10,543 nucleotides of DNA from Euperipatoides rowelli (lineage: Eukaryota > Onychophora > Udeonychophora > Euonychophora > Peripatopsidae), in NCBI GenBank assembly GCA_003024985.2, contig PXIH01S0027188.1; one strand, 5' to 3'. Position 1 is the stretch's first letter; every line of letters starts with the position of its first letter. Under the pieces are notes generated by a model that was not told the origin of the DNA, did not search any database, and saw only the letters and a program-made list of their open reading frames with translations. Positions 1-6,977 of the stretch are shown here, one piece after another. The position numbers and the translations under genes are program-made.

Positions 1-14
1 TCTTTTTGTCTGGT

Positions 15-106
15 AAAGGAACTTGTAACTAGTTCCTTTTTCAAAAAAGAAACTAAGGACAGGAACTAGTTCCTATTTTTGAAAGGAACTGGGGACTAGT
101 TCCTTT
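15..106. repeat. Cluster of three GGAACTAGTTCC palindromes
   Basis: Three related inverted repeats lie side by side. At 15-39, AAAGGAACT and AGTTCCTTT flank a 7-nt loop (tgtaact). At 61-74, AGGAACTAGTTCCT is a perfect 14-bp palindrome with no loop. At 82-106, the same AAAGGAACT/AGTTCCTTT arms flank another 7-nt loop (ggggact). A further half-unit (GGAACT) follows at 112-117. The two looped copies keep arms and loop length while the loop sequence differs. This could be subterminal repeats of a DNA transposon or a small satellite; the sequence does not decide between them. Confidence 0.75.
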
Positions 107-120
107 TTACTGGAACTATC

Positions 121-480
121 ATAACACTCAATTAGCTTTAAAAAATTAAAGCACATCAAAAAATTATGTTGTCCGTCTATTCCCCCATTCGCAGAAAGCA
201 ATTCTCTGTGTTGCAGAAAGGGAAATAATTTTCTGCTGCCGGGATGGCAAGTTCTCAATTTTCATCTTGATGAACGTTAGTTTTTAATCACTATTACACA
301 TTGTATACATTACGCTCAACTGTTTACAATTTATTTATTTTTTAAAAAAAGTAAATTTGGAACATACAGTAATTCAATCATTCATTTTGTGCTAATAAAA
401 ATTAGCACGAGAAAGAAATTGTAATAAATCTTGAAATCAAAAAAAAAAAAGCTTATCAAAACACCCACAACCAAATATAT
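121..480. other. AT-rich stretch, no gene seen
   Basis: There is no credible coding frame. An open frame on the minus strand (73-258) starts at TTG and runs through the palindrome cluster, so it is treated as chance. A short A-run sits at about 440-450. No RNA gene or clear repeat is recognised. Confidence 0.6.
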
Positions 481-481
481 G

Positions 482-493
482 CCCCCCCCCCCC
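482..493. repeat. Poly-C homopolymer (12 C)
   Basis: Twelve consecutive C residues follow a G at 481. This is the only long G/C homopolymer in a window otherwise full of A/T runs. Its length is likely to be unreliable in sequencing. Confidence 0.85.
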
Positions 494-600
494 TGAACTT
501 TTTTCTGTGAACGACCTTGGGGAAAATGATGGGGAAATTTTGCCAAAATAATTCAATGTTCTGGGGAAATTTGTTTGCCTGAAAATATGTTGCACCCCTG
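494..600. mobile_element. Possible right end of an old hAT-type element
   Basis: The stretch ends in TTGCACCCCTG (590-600), which read on the minus strand is CAGGGGTGCAA. That resembles the CAGGGGTG-like termini common in hAT-superfamily DNA transposons. Just inside it are short direct repeats of the form GGGGAAATTT...GCC (about 532-545 and 563-579), which look like subterminal repeats. No matching left terminus or target duplication is visible, so it would have to lie before the window or be lost. This rests only on terminal resemblance. Confidence 0.25.
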
Positions 601-1286
601 ACCAGAGCTAGATTACATTGGCTTTGGTATTTATATTTTTATATGTTGTACATTAATCAATTGCAATCACAAATTATTTTTATTTCTGATGGCTTTAAAT
701 TTTAGCTTATGTTTTGATTTAAATCATTTATGTAAAAAAATAAAACATGGTAAAATTCAATCAAGCGGAAATGTGATTCGCTAAGCTTTTCTTGCAATAC
801 ATTTTTTTTTTAATTAAGAAAATCTTTCTGCAGATAGGCTGAAATTCGTCGATAATTGTTCAACTAGGTTTTTTTTATCTTTATTCCAGCACATCATTGT
901 ACAGTAGATTATTTTTAAGCCAAATTCTAATATTAAAATAGGATAAAAACTAAGGACAATAATATTGTAAATTATTATAGCTTATTGAAATCCGGCCTAT
1001 TTTGCGCCAGTTTTCATATATATATATACAGTATATGGGTAAATCTTAAAAGTTTCCATCCAGGAATGGATTTCACATAAATTGTTATATCATTCTGAAG
1101 CTGCAAGTGTGCTCTAAAATCCAGTTTTAGAGAACTGATAATTACTAAATTAGACAATTTAATTATTTTGTATGTAAACAACTCACAAGATTTTTTTAAA
1201 CATTTTTTTTATGTTTAAGTGTGGTTGTGAAATGTAAATGTTTATTACTTTGATACTCGGATAAACGTTTACATGATTCATCCTTA
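601..1286. other. AT-rich noncoding stretch
   Basis: No coding gene can be supported. A minus-strand frame without stops runs from about 1207 to 1013 and looks mildly protein-like around 1050-1150, but it has no ATG and ends in a TA repeat, so it is not called. A short (TA)n run and one TACAGTATAT motif lie at 1016-1036. Poly-T runs occur near 802-811 and 867-875. Confidence 0.5.
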
Positions 1287-1672
1287 ATATATACTGTATA
1301 TATAGACTGTATATATAAACTGTATATATACTGTGTATACAGTATATACAGATTATACTGTATATACTGTATATACTTTATATACAGTACAGTATATACC
1401 GTAGCAAACTGTATACAGTATGTATAAAAAATATATACTGTATACTGTATATACAGTACATTATACCTGTATACTGTAGAAGTGCATGTACAGGATATAC
1501 TGTACATTATACTATATACTGTATATATTCAGTATACTGTATAATGTACATACAGCAGCATAACTATTATGTAGTATTTAGCAAATATTCTGTATTTACA
1601 GTATAATTTATATACTGTATATACAGTATTATTATATACTGTATATAGAATATACAGTATATACTGTACATA
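1287..1672. repeat. Array of TATACTGTATATACAGTATA-type palindromic repeats
   Basis: About 385 bp consist almost entirely of overlapping TACTGTA and TACAGTA units separated by TATA. By eye there are about twenty heptamers in both orientations, so much of the tract can pair with itself. Spacing is irregular rather than a strict tandem period, and a few less repetitive islands (about 1400-1410, 1476-1490, 1550-1590) interrupt it. The long minus-strand frame here, rich in Tyr, Ile and Val, is simply a translation of the repeat. The tract would be prone to hairpin or cruciform formation and to replication slippage. Confidence 0.9.
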
Positions 1673-2118
1673 ATTAGGGGGAAAAAAACAATATTTAATG
1701 TACCATATTTAGTTTAAAATCAACTTTTAAGGAAAATTTTAAAAATACAAATATAGTTAGACTTTTTTACAAAAATAATTTTCTGTACCGGTACCCTATA
1801 AATAAATAAAAACTTTAGGGTAAACGAAACGTTCAACTGCAACAGAAACTTCTAAAAAATTAATGCCTTAAACATACGGCTTGAGATAAACTGCTTTAAA
1901 ACTGTTCTTCCTGATGACCTGTTTCCGATGAAGAAATGATTCATTTACAGAAGTCAATCTATAAAAGAAAGTAATATAAATTAAGTTTTGTAATTTAGAA
2001 TTTTCTCAAGGTAAAGAAAAAATAAGTATTTATCTCTAAAATTATTTGAATAATGATTGAAAAAGTGAGAAATAAAAACTTTATTTAAAAAAAAAAAAAC
2101 TATATATGCAGTATATTA
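1673..2118. other. AT-rich stretch between repeat array and LTR element
   Basis: There is no supported gene. A GTACCGGTAC palindrome lies at 1785-1794. A somewhat less AT-rich patch (1860-1940) contains only short open frames of about 30 codons on the minus strand. A run of 12 A residues (2088-2099) and a TGCAGTATAT motif sit just before the LTR element. Confidence 0.5.
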
Positions 2119-2355
2119 TGACCTCCTATAATTTAATATTAGGTTTTATTTATATAATTGCCTACATTGTAATTATTAGTTATGCTTATTTGTGTGTATT
2201 ATCTTGTACATTCCAGTTTGCTAATGTTCATTTGTGACGTGTTTACTAAAGGTGTACTAAGCGCGTCATGGATGCATCATTGGTGGAGTGTGTGAGATAA
2301 TGTTAATTTATTATTATGCATCATGCATAATAAGATTGTGTGAGGGGGCTTAGTC

Positions 2356-2380
2356 TATAAAGGCTTCGCTTACACTCAGT
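2356..2380 (+). promoter_or_regulatory. Core promoter of 5' LTR (TATA box and initiator-like site)
   Basis: TATAAAGG at 2356-2363 is followed by TCAGT at 2376-2380, which resembles the arthropod-type initiator. The same arrangement is conserved in the second LTR at 3876-3900. The spacing of about 22 bp is slightly short for TATA to start site, so the exact start is uncertain. Confidence 0.55.
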
Positions 2381-2402
2381 ATGTTGTTCTAACCTGGGGA
2401 GG

Positions 2403-2440
2403 ACCTTCCTGCCACCTGATATAACGTACTGAAGGAAGGT
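2403..2440 (+). other. Hairpin in LTR R region (ACCTTCCT/AGGAAGGT)
   Basis: ACCTTCCT (2403-2410) pairs with AGGAAGGT (2433-2440) across a 22-nt loop. Flanking GAGG and CCTC can extend the stem with a bulge. Both arms are identical in the second LTR (3923-3930 and 3953-3960), where loop bases have changed. It should lie in the transcribed part of the LTR. Confidence 0.55.
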
Positions 2441-2500
2441 GCCTCGCGATGTAAACCAGTCATGACTTATTACTTTAATTATTACTTTTTATTATATTGT

Positions 2501-2531
2501 ATGCCAGGTAGCAAGTGGGCTAACTGGTCAT
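2501..2531 (+). other. Hairpin before LTR poly(A) signal
   Basis: Arms 2504-2512 (CCAGGTAGC) and 2519-2527 (GCTAACTGG) flank the loop AAGTGG. Outer ATG/CAT can extend the stem past one bulged base. One internal pair is mismatched here. In the 3' LTR copy the same hairpin is perfect, and one base pair is changed on both sides (A-T here, G-C there). It lies about 35 nt upstream of AATAAA. Confidence 0.65.
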
Positions 2532-2565
2532 ATGTTTGCTGTATATAGTTTTATTTACAACCAAG

Positions 2566-2571
2566 AATAAA
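2566..2571 (+). terminator. LTR polyadenylation signal AATAAA
   Basis: AATAAA lies within ccaagAATAAAgaaag, which is conserved in the second LTR at 4086-4091. It marks the likely R-U5 boundary about 10-30 nt downstream. Confidence 0.6.
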
Positions 2572-2610
2572 GAAAGCTTTATTTATAAACATTCTACTCC
2601 TTTTTTATAA

Positions 2611-2630
2611 TGGCACTCCGCAGTGGAACC
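2611..2630 (+). other. Primer binding site candidate
   Basis: TGGCACTCCGCAGTGGAACC begins directly after the 5' LTR. TGG is the complement of the universal tRNA CCA end. The following bases would pair with a 7-nt acceptor strand and a T-stem ending in CCACT. The matching tRNA was not identified. Confidence 0.5.
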
Positions 2631-2691
2631 ACCCCATCGAAAGATACTCAAAACTTTTTTTTTAAAACTGGCTCTCCGACAAAAAAGAACA

Positions 2692-3087
2692 CTACGTTCC
2701 TAACAGATCGAAGCCTTTACTACGCAATATGTTACCCATAGAAGAAGGCCTGACAAACCAAACTACATTGGGATAGTGACATAATCGCGGTAAAGACTGA
2801 CAATACCTGATTGAACTCTTATCGTAGCAATTTATCTCCCGACAGAGCTTGGCTTTCTTTCCCACTCTGCCTTGAGCTAGGACTATTAGTCCAATCAACC
2901 AAGCGAAGAATACGACAACGATAAGTTTTCCTCTACACTTTCAAAATTTGATTTATATTGCTTATTATCTTGCCGCAGAAATAATTTGCAAAACTCACTC
3001 CGCGTTGAAGTTGAAGAAATATGCTGGATAACGCACGAGGACTTTGTTATTTGTATCCAGTTTGTAAAAACTCAACGTAAGAGACAT
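2692..3087 (-). CDS. Candidate two-exon small membrane or secreted protein, antisense inside the LTR element
   Basis: The family is not recognised. On the minus strand an ATG at 3087-3085 opens 29 codons that end at a GTGAGT donor (2998-2993). Removing a 66-nt intron to TAG (2934-2933) continues the frame to a stop at 2694-2692, giving 109 residues. Residues 33-49 are a strongly hydrophobic segment (LIVVVFFAWLIGLIVLA) flanked by Lys and Arg, which would act as a signal anchor or membrane helix. After it come four cysteines (60, 65, 74, 81). The region is clearly less AT-rich than its surroundings. Against this, the acceptor has a poor pyrimidine tract, the protein matches nothing I know, and frame agreement across the intron has a one-in-three chance by luck. 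It runs opposite to the LTR element. Confidence 0.35.
2933..2998 (-). other. Candidate 66-nt intron
   Basis: It reads GTGAGT at the 5' end (2998-2993) and GTGTAG at the 3' end on the minus strand. It splits a codon after its second base and contains in-frame stops. The interior is very AT-rich while both flanks are less so, as expected for an intron between exons. The weak pyrimidine tract lowers confidence. Confidence 0.3.
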
Positions 3088-3260
3088 TTTATTTTAAATT
3101 AAATTGCAAAGACTTTCTAAAAAGTAAGACTATATTTTTTTTTTTTGTAAAAAAAAAAAAAGAACTGAAAAATTGATCAGATTTTAAACTAATTTTAATA
3201 TAAAAAGTTATTTTTGTGTGTGAAATCGAGCAAATTTTTTTTTGATAAAGTAAAAAATAA
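3088..3260. other. Low-complexity A/T tract inside the LTR element
   Basis: The stretch has long T and A runs (about 3136-3162 and 3233-3243) and no credible coding frame. The minus-strand frames over 3089-3313 and 3262-3462 are antisense low-complexity translations. Confidence 0.6.
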
Positions 3261-3380
3261 ACTAAAAAACCACCGGGATAAAGGAACAAGGAGGGACTAA
3301 CCAGATACGGCATCTCCTGTATTTATCTTTCATTGTTAGATTATCATACGTATAAATTAAGATTTTAAATATTTTTGTGA

Positions 3381-3553
3381 AATTTGTCAATAAATAAGTT
3401 CGTTCGTTCGTTTCGTTTCGGTCAGTGATACTGCCGGCCNTGGTTAAAAAGACTTTATACATCTAACTAAATTTAACTTTTTACTTATTTAATATAAATA
3501 TCTAGAAAATTAAATAACTTTTATAGAGCCCACAATTTGTCAATAAATAAGTT
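3381..3553. repeat. 20-bp direct repeat flanking a 133-bp segment (possible nested retroposon)
   Basis: AATTTGTCAATAAATAAGTT occurs exactly at 3381-3400 and again at 3534-3553. The 133 bp between begin with a CGTT-type microsatellite (3401-3420) and a GC-rich patch (CTGCCGGCC), and end at GAGCCCAC. Long exact duplications like this are typical of target sites of non-LTR retroposons. Read on the minus strand, the insert would end in a short tandem tail of CGAA units. It is small, and no tRNA-like promoter boxes are seen, so a local duplication is an alternative. One unresolved base (N) lies at 3440. Confidence 0.4.
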
Positions 3554-3621
3554 ATGAACTAATTTGAAAATTAATTTCTATTTCTTTAAAAAAAAATGTA
3601 TTTAAAATATTTTTTTTTCTC

Positions 3622-3635
3622 AAAACGGGAAAGAA
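3622..3635 (+). other. Polypurine tract candidate
   Basis: AAAACGGGAAAGAA lies six bases before the start of the 3' LTR, with only one pyrimidine. This is the expected position of the plus-strand primer of an LTR retroelement. A T-rich run precedes it. Confidence 0.5.
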
Positions 3636-3640
3636 TATAA

Positions 3641-4131
3641 TGATCTCCTATAATTTAATATTAGGTTTTATTTATATAATCGCCTATATTGTAATTATTA
3701 GTTATGCTTATTTGTGTGTATTATCTTGTACATTCCAGTTTGCTAATGTTCATTTGTGACGTGTTTACTAAAGGTCTAGTAAGCGTGTCACGGATGCATT
3801 ATTGCTGGAGTGTGTGAGATAAGGCTAATTTATTTATGCATTTTGCTTAATAGGATAGTGCGAGGGGGCGTAGTCTATAAAGGCTTCGCCTACACTCAGT
3901 ATGTTGTTCTAACCTGGGGAGGACCTTCCTGCCACCTGATATAATGTACTGGAGGAAGGTGCCTCTTGATGTAAACCAGGCATGACTTATTACTTTAATT
4001 ATTACCTTTTATTATATTGTATGCCGGTTAGCAAGTGGGCTAACCGGTCATACGTTTTCGGTATATAGTTTTATTTACAACCAAGAATAAAGAAAGTTTT
4101 ATTTATAAACATTCTACTCCTTTTCTTATAA
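3641..4131 (+). repeat. 3' LTR
   Basis: This second copy of the long direct repeat runs from TGATCTCC to TTATAA in the same orientation as the first. It carries TATAAAGG (3876-3883), the conserved R-region hairpin (3923-3960), the perfect pre-poly(A) hairpin (4021-4051) and AATAAA (4086-4091). The U3 palindrome of the 5' copy is degraded here (around 3832-3852). Confidence 0.8.
4021..4051 (+). other. Perfect hairpin before poly(A) signal of 3' LTR
   Basis: CCGGTTAGC (4024-4032) and GCTAACCGG (4039-4047) pair perfectly over nine bases around the loop AAGTGG. The loop is identical to the one in the 5' LTR. Outer ATG and CAT add three pairs beyond a bulged T. Confidence 0.7.
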
Positions 4132-4515
4132 TATATATAATAAATCAAAGTTCAAAGAGTGAATCAAAGTAAAGCTAGAGCTCTTATTTACAAAATCTAC
4201 AAATTTCTAATTAGAAAAGATTCAAATACCGTATATATTTTCTATTAAAGTAAAAGCTCTAAATGAATTTGGCATGTTGAATTCTTTTGCAAACATTTGC
4301 ATCACAGCAAAGCTCTAGAATGCAAAAAGTAATTCATATAATATGAACAATGAAAGTCATAAATACATATTCTGTTCTTACTCTGTCTGCTCACTTTTAC
4401 ATCATTGATCCATTTAATCTCTTTTGTTAATTAAATTGTAGCCAATTTACTTGGCTTCATATAAACAAAATATATTTGATTAAGATAGTCAGTCGTTTCT
4501 CGTAAACCGTACCTT
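4132..4515. other. AT-rich stretch, no gene seen
   Basis: There is no credible coding frame. The nonamer AAAGCTCTA or a close variant recurs near 4171-4180, 4253-4261 and 4310-4318. A small AGCCAA/TTGGCT hairpin sits at 4440-4456. Nothing else is recognised. Confidence 0.5.
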
Positions 4516-4576
4516 GATTTCACATCTATGTGAAATCTATATTATATTGTCTTCTGGGAAGACAATATAGATTTCA
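4516..4576. repeat. Three-armed foldback
   Basis: GATTTCACAT (4516-4525) pairs with ATGTGAAATC (4528-4537) around a 2-nt loop. The second arm is also the start of a longer inverted repeat, 4531-4554 against 4558-4576, which is perfect over 19 bases apart from 5 extra bases (TATTA-type) in the left arm. The middle arm can therefore pair with either neighbour. It could be a remnant of a foldback element or simply a secondary-structure-prone site. Confidence 0.7.
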
Positions 4577-4725
4577 TTGTCATAATAGGAAATAACTTCA
4601 GAGTAATGACAGCAAGAAGTTTAGGATTCATAGCGAAAGAGGATGTTCAATTATTTTTTTTCCAAAATTTTGAAAAGAATATTTGCAATAAGATTTGAAG
4701 AGAGAAACAAATTCAACTAATGGCA

Positions 4726-5041
4726 CAGGTCTATGCTCCAATAGCAGTTAGCAATGAAGAAATGCAACAATACTACAATCTACAAGGTGACAAGTTATAA
4801 AGGAAATAATTTAAAGATATTATAATTGGTAATTGGATCATGCTAAAATGAGACAAGTAATAGATAAAGGCACATAGGCTCATGGCGACTAGGAGAAAGA
4901 AATGGTAGAGGAACTAACTAGTTAATTTTTGTAAGTGAGGAATTATGGATTGCAAACACCTGATTTGAACAGAAAAACAGTAGCAGACAGACTGGGACTT
5001 CACCAGATGGAACAATAAAGAACCAAATAGATTGCATCATA
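4726..5041 (+). pseudogene. Endonuclease-domain fragment of the LINE
   Basis: Recognisable pieces of an exonuclease/endonuclease/phosphatase fold are QVYAP (4726-4740), IIGNW (4822-4836, where the family has GD[WF]N), LGERNGRG (4889-4912) and TSPDGTIKNQID (4997-5032, close to the family SPDG...NQID block). These pieces fall in different frames with stops between them. In an active element this enzyme nicks target DNA to prime reverse transcription. Confidence 0.75.
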
Positions 5042-5627
5042 ACAACCAAAATATATAAAAACAGTGTTGAAAAGTGCAAAGCTATGCCTGACTGTGGAGC
5101 ATATCAGAACCTGTAGTCTGCAGATGAAAGATCAAATTAAAATGTTAGATTAGGTACAACAAAAATGGAAGATGGATAGTTGAAGAACTCAATGATAATA
5201 AAAAAGTTGTTCTATTTAATGAATAAATAGAACAAAGAGCATAATTCATCAAGCATCAAAAGAGAAATAGGATTAAAAAAAAGACAAAATCAATGAATTA
5301 TCCAAGACACATAGCTTATGGATGAAAGGAGAAGGTGAGTGAGATGATGCGACACAAATTATTAAATTTCTAAATTGAAAATAAGATGCAGGAAAGAAAA
5401 GCAAAAAATGGCATTAAAAATGTAACAAATTGAGGAGTTGAATAAAATACACGACACATACAGACAATAAAGAATGATAAAAGAATGGCAACAAGGTGAA
5501 AGAAGTGAAGAGAGCCAGCTTCTATATATTGGTGCTGGAGAGAAGATTCAGAAAAATTGAAGCAATATAGAAAGGAAATATCCAAGATTTCAAACAAGAG
5601 CAAAGTTTGGAAGCTATGGGAAAAATA

Positions 5628-6340
5628 AGGCCAGGGAAAGTAAATGGTACAGATAAAATACCAATATTATTCCTAGAGAAGATAAATGCCAATACGTAGG
5701 CACTAATGACAGATCTGGTAATTGATATACTGTATATGATAGGAAAAATTCCATATGATTTAAAGAGATAATAATGATTCCCATACTTAAGAAAAGTAAT
5801 TGTCTAAATTGTAGCAGCTTTAGAACAATTAGCATATTAACAAATGCAGCTAAATTATTATTAGTTGTTTTATGAAGAACTAAGTAAAATCCGACAGATG
5901 AAAATATGAGTTCAGAACCAACAGATCAACTACATATGGAATCATGGAATTGAACATTTGTAAAAACAAAAAATGTTAACTAACATCAGACACTCCATAC
6001 AGGATTTGTATATTTTGAGAAAGCTTGGGATAGGTTGATCATAAGAAACTGATAAGCATACTGGAAAAGGATAAGAATTGATGAAAAGGACTTAACAAGT
6101 ATAAGCAACCTTTACAATGAACAAGCAGCAGCATTTAGGATAAATAACAAGTTCACTGATTGTTTTGAAGTAAATTGTCCCTTAAGGTAATGATACTTGT
6201 GGTCTCCCTTATTTTTCCACATGCAGTATATAGAAATTATAGATGAAGCACTAAATGACACCGATGGGATAAAAATATGAGGGAAAAAGAACTAATAGAA
6301 TAATGTACGCTGATGACATTGTCATTCTCTCGGCTAGTAA
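5628..6340 (+). pseudogene. Reverse-transcriptase core fragment of the LINE
   Basis: Successive RT motifs are visible: a GTDKIP segment (5628-5663), FRTISIL (5819-5839), motif A as VYFEKAWDR (6008-6034), motif B end as SPLFF (6203-6217) followed by MQYIEIIDEAL, and motif C as YADD (6306-6317). Motifs A and B share a frame, while YADD sits in another after a frameshift near 6280. The motif A Asp is Tyr, so even the local protein would be inactive. Confidence 0.85.
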
Positions 6341-6977
6341 GGATATTGTAAAGATGAAAATCAATACGAAAGAAAACAGTGGTTATTGACAACAAACGAA
6401 AAATTAAATGCAAGATCAAAATGGAAGGAAAAACAGAGGACAGGTGAAGGAATTTAATATGTAGCCAGCTTGATAACGGAAGAATTATGAGAGAGAATTG
6501 AACAAGAATAGCAATAGCAAAATCTAAATTTTGGAGACAAAAGCAACTTTGAAGAAGAGAGTTAACAAACACTTAAAATGGAAAATGTTGAAGTGCTAAG
6601 TTTAATCAATTTTTTTTGTATGGATGTGAAATTTGGAATTTAACCAAACGCTTGGAAAAAAGATCAAAGCTATTAATATCTGGCATGCTAGAAGATTGTT
6701 GAAATAAAATAATGATTTAATGAGAAATGAGGTAGTGTGTAGAACATGGGTTATCTTTTGGATGAAGTAAGGAAAAGGGAATGGAAAAATTATGAGCATG
6801 TCTTGAAAGATCTACAAGAATTAGGTTAGTAAAAGCACTTGAGGGATGGACAGAAAGGGGAAAAAAGGACTAAGGAGAAAAAGGATGGATGTTAAGGACT
6901 GAGCTAACCCTCGGTATTAAAAAGAACTAAAGATATAAATCTTTGGTGATCCATGGCCAAGAACATTTACATCAGAG

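Larger units (their letters stand above)
2119..2610 (+). repeat. 5' LTR
   Basis: This first copy of the long direct repeat runs from TGACCTCC to TTATAA. It carries a perfect ATGCAT-centred palindrome (2311-2333), TATAAAGG (2356-2363), an initiator-like TCAGT (2376-2380), two hairpins (2403-2440 and 2501-2531) and AATAAA (2566-2571). It differs from the 3' copy at roughly 34 positions, including a small indel region around 2310-2335. Confidence 0.8.
2119..4131 (+). mobile_element. Compact LTR retroelement without gag/pol (TRIM/LARD-like)
   Basis: Two direct repeats of about 490 bp flank about 1,030 bp of interior. A primer-binding-site candidate beginning TGG directly follows the first repeat, and a purine-rich tract lies just before the second. 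Each repeat contains a TATA box followed about 210 bp later by AATAAA, the U3-R-U5 layout of an LTR. The interior has no gag, protease, reverse transcriptase or integrase motif in any frame, so the element would need enzymes from a relative. The repeats are roughly 93% identical by a hand count, so the insertion is not recent. The ends read TG...TATAA rather than TG...CA, and the flanks are too AT-rich to show a clear target duplication. The element may also contain a nested insertion (3401-3533). Confidence 0.75.
4600..6975 (+). pseudogene. Decayed LINE (endonuclease and reverse transcriptase)
   Basis: An autonomous non-LTR retrotransposon is recognisable in fragments across all three plus frames, broken by many stops and frameshifts. 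In order: endonuclease VYAP (4729-4740), IIG-NW (4822-4836), LGERNGRG (4889-4912) and TSPDG...NQID (4997-5032); then reverse transcriptase KIP region (5628-5663), FRTISIL (5819-5839), VYFEKAWDR (6008-6034), SPLFF (6203-6217) and MYADDIVILSAS (6303-6338); then the C-terminal YGCEIWNLTK block (6619-6648). The order matches APE-type endonuclease/RT LINEs, probably RTE/BovB-like or a related clade. It is dead: two expected acidic residues are replaced (Asn in the endonuclease GDxN motif, Tyr in RT motif A). The 5' start is uncertain and appears truncated, because sequence before the VYAP block is not recognisable. A hAT-type element sits at its 3' end. Confidence 0.85.

Noticed and set aside
73-258. 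61-residue minus-strand frame
   Set aside because: It starts at TTG, runs into the palindrome cluster and has no domain or splice context.
1013-1207. Stop-free minus-strand frame of about 65 codons with a protein-like middle
   Set aside because: It has no ATG and no convincing splice sites, and it ends in a TA microsatellite.
1196-1507. 103-residue minus-strand frame starting with ATG
   Set aside because: It is a translation of the TATACTGTA array (Tyr/Ile/Val repeats), so repeat DNA rather than a gene.
1850-1945. Short minus-strand frames (about 30 codons) in a less AT-rich patch
   Set aside because: They are too short, two frames are equally open, and there is no recognisable protein or firm splice signals.
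3089-3462. Two overlapping minus-strand frames
   Set aside because: They read through poly-A/T runs and the CGTT microsatellite, and one includes the unresolved base.
2611-3640. Gag/pol coding remnants in the LTR element interior
   Set aside because: I saw no protease, RT, RNase H or integrase motif in any plus-strand frame, and stops are frequent.
2114-4136. Target duplication for the LTR element (TATTA versus TATAT)
   Set aside because: The match is partial in extremely AT-rich flanks, so it is not evidence either way.
5370-6799. Four minus-strand frames (5370-5603, 5614-5835, 6237-6572, 6602-6799) with membrane-like composition
   Set aside because: They are antisense to the LINE remnant. 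Their Leu/Phe/Ile richness is the mirror of Lys- and Glu-rich RT coding sequence.
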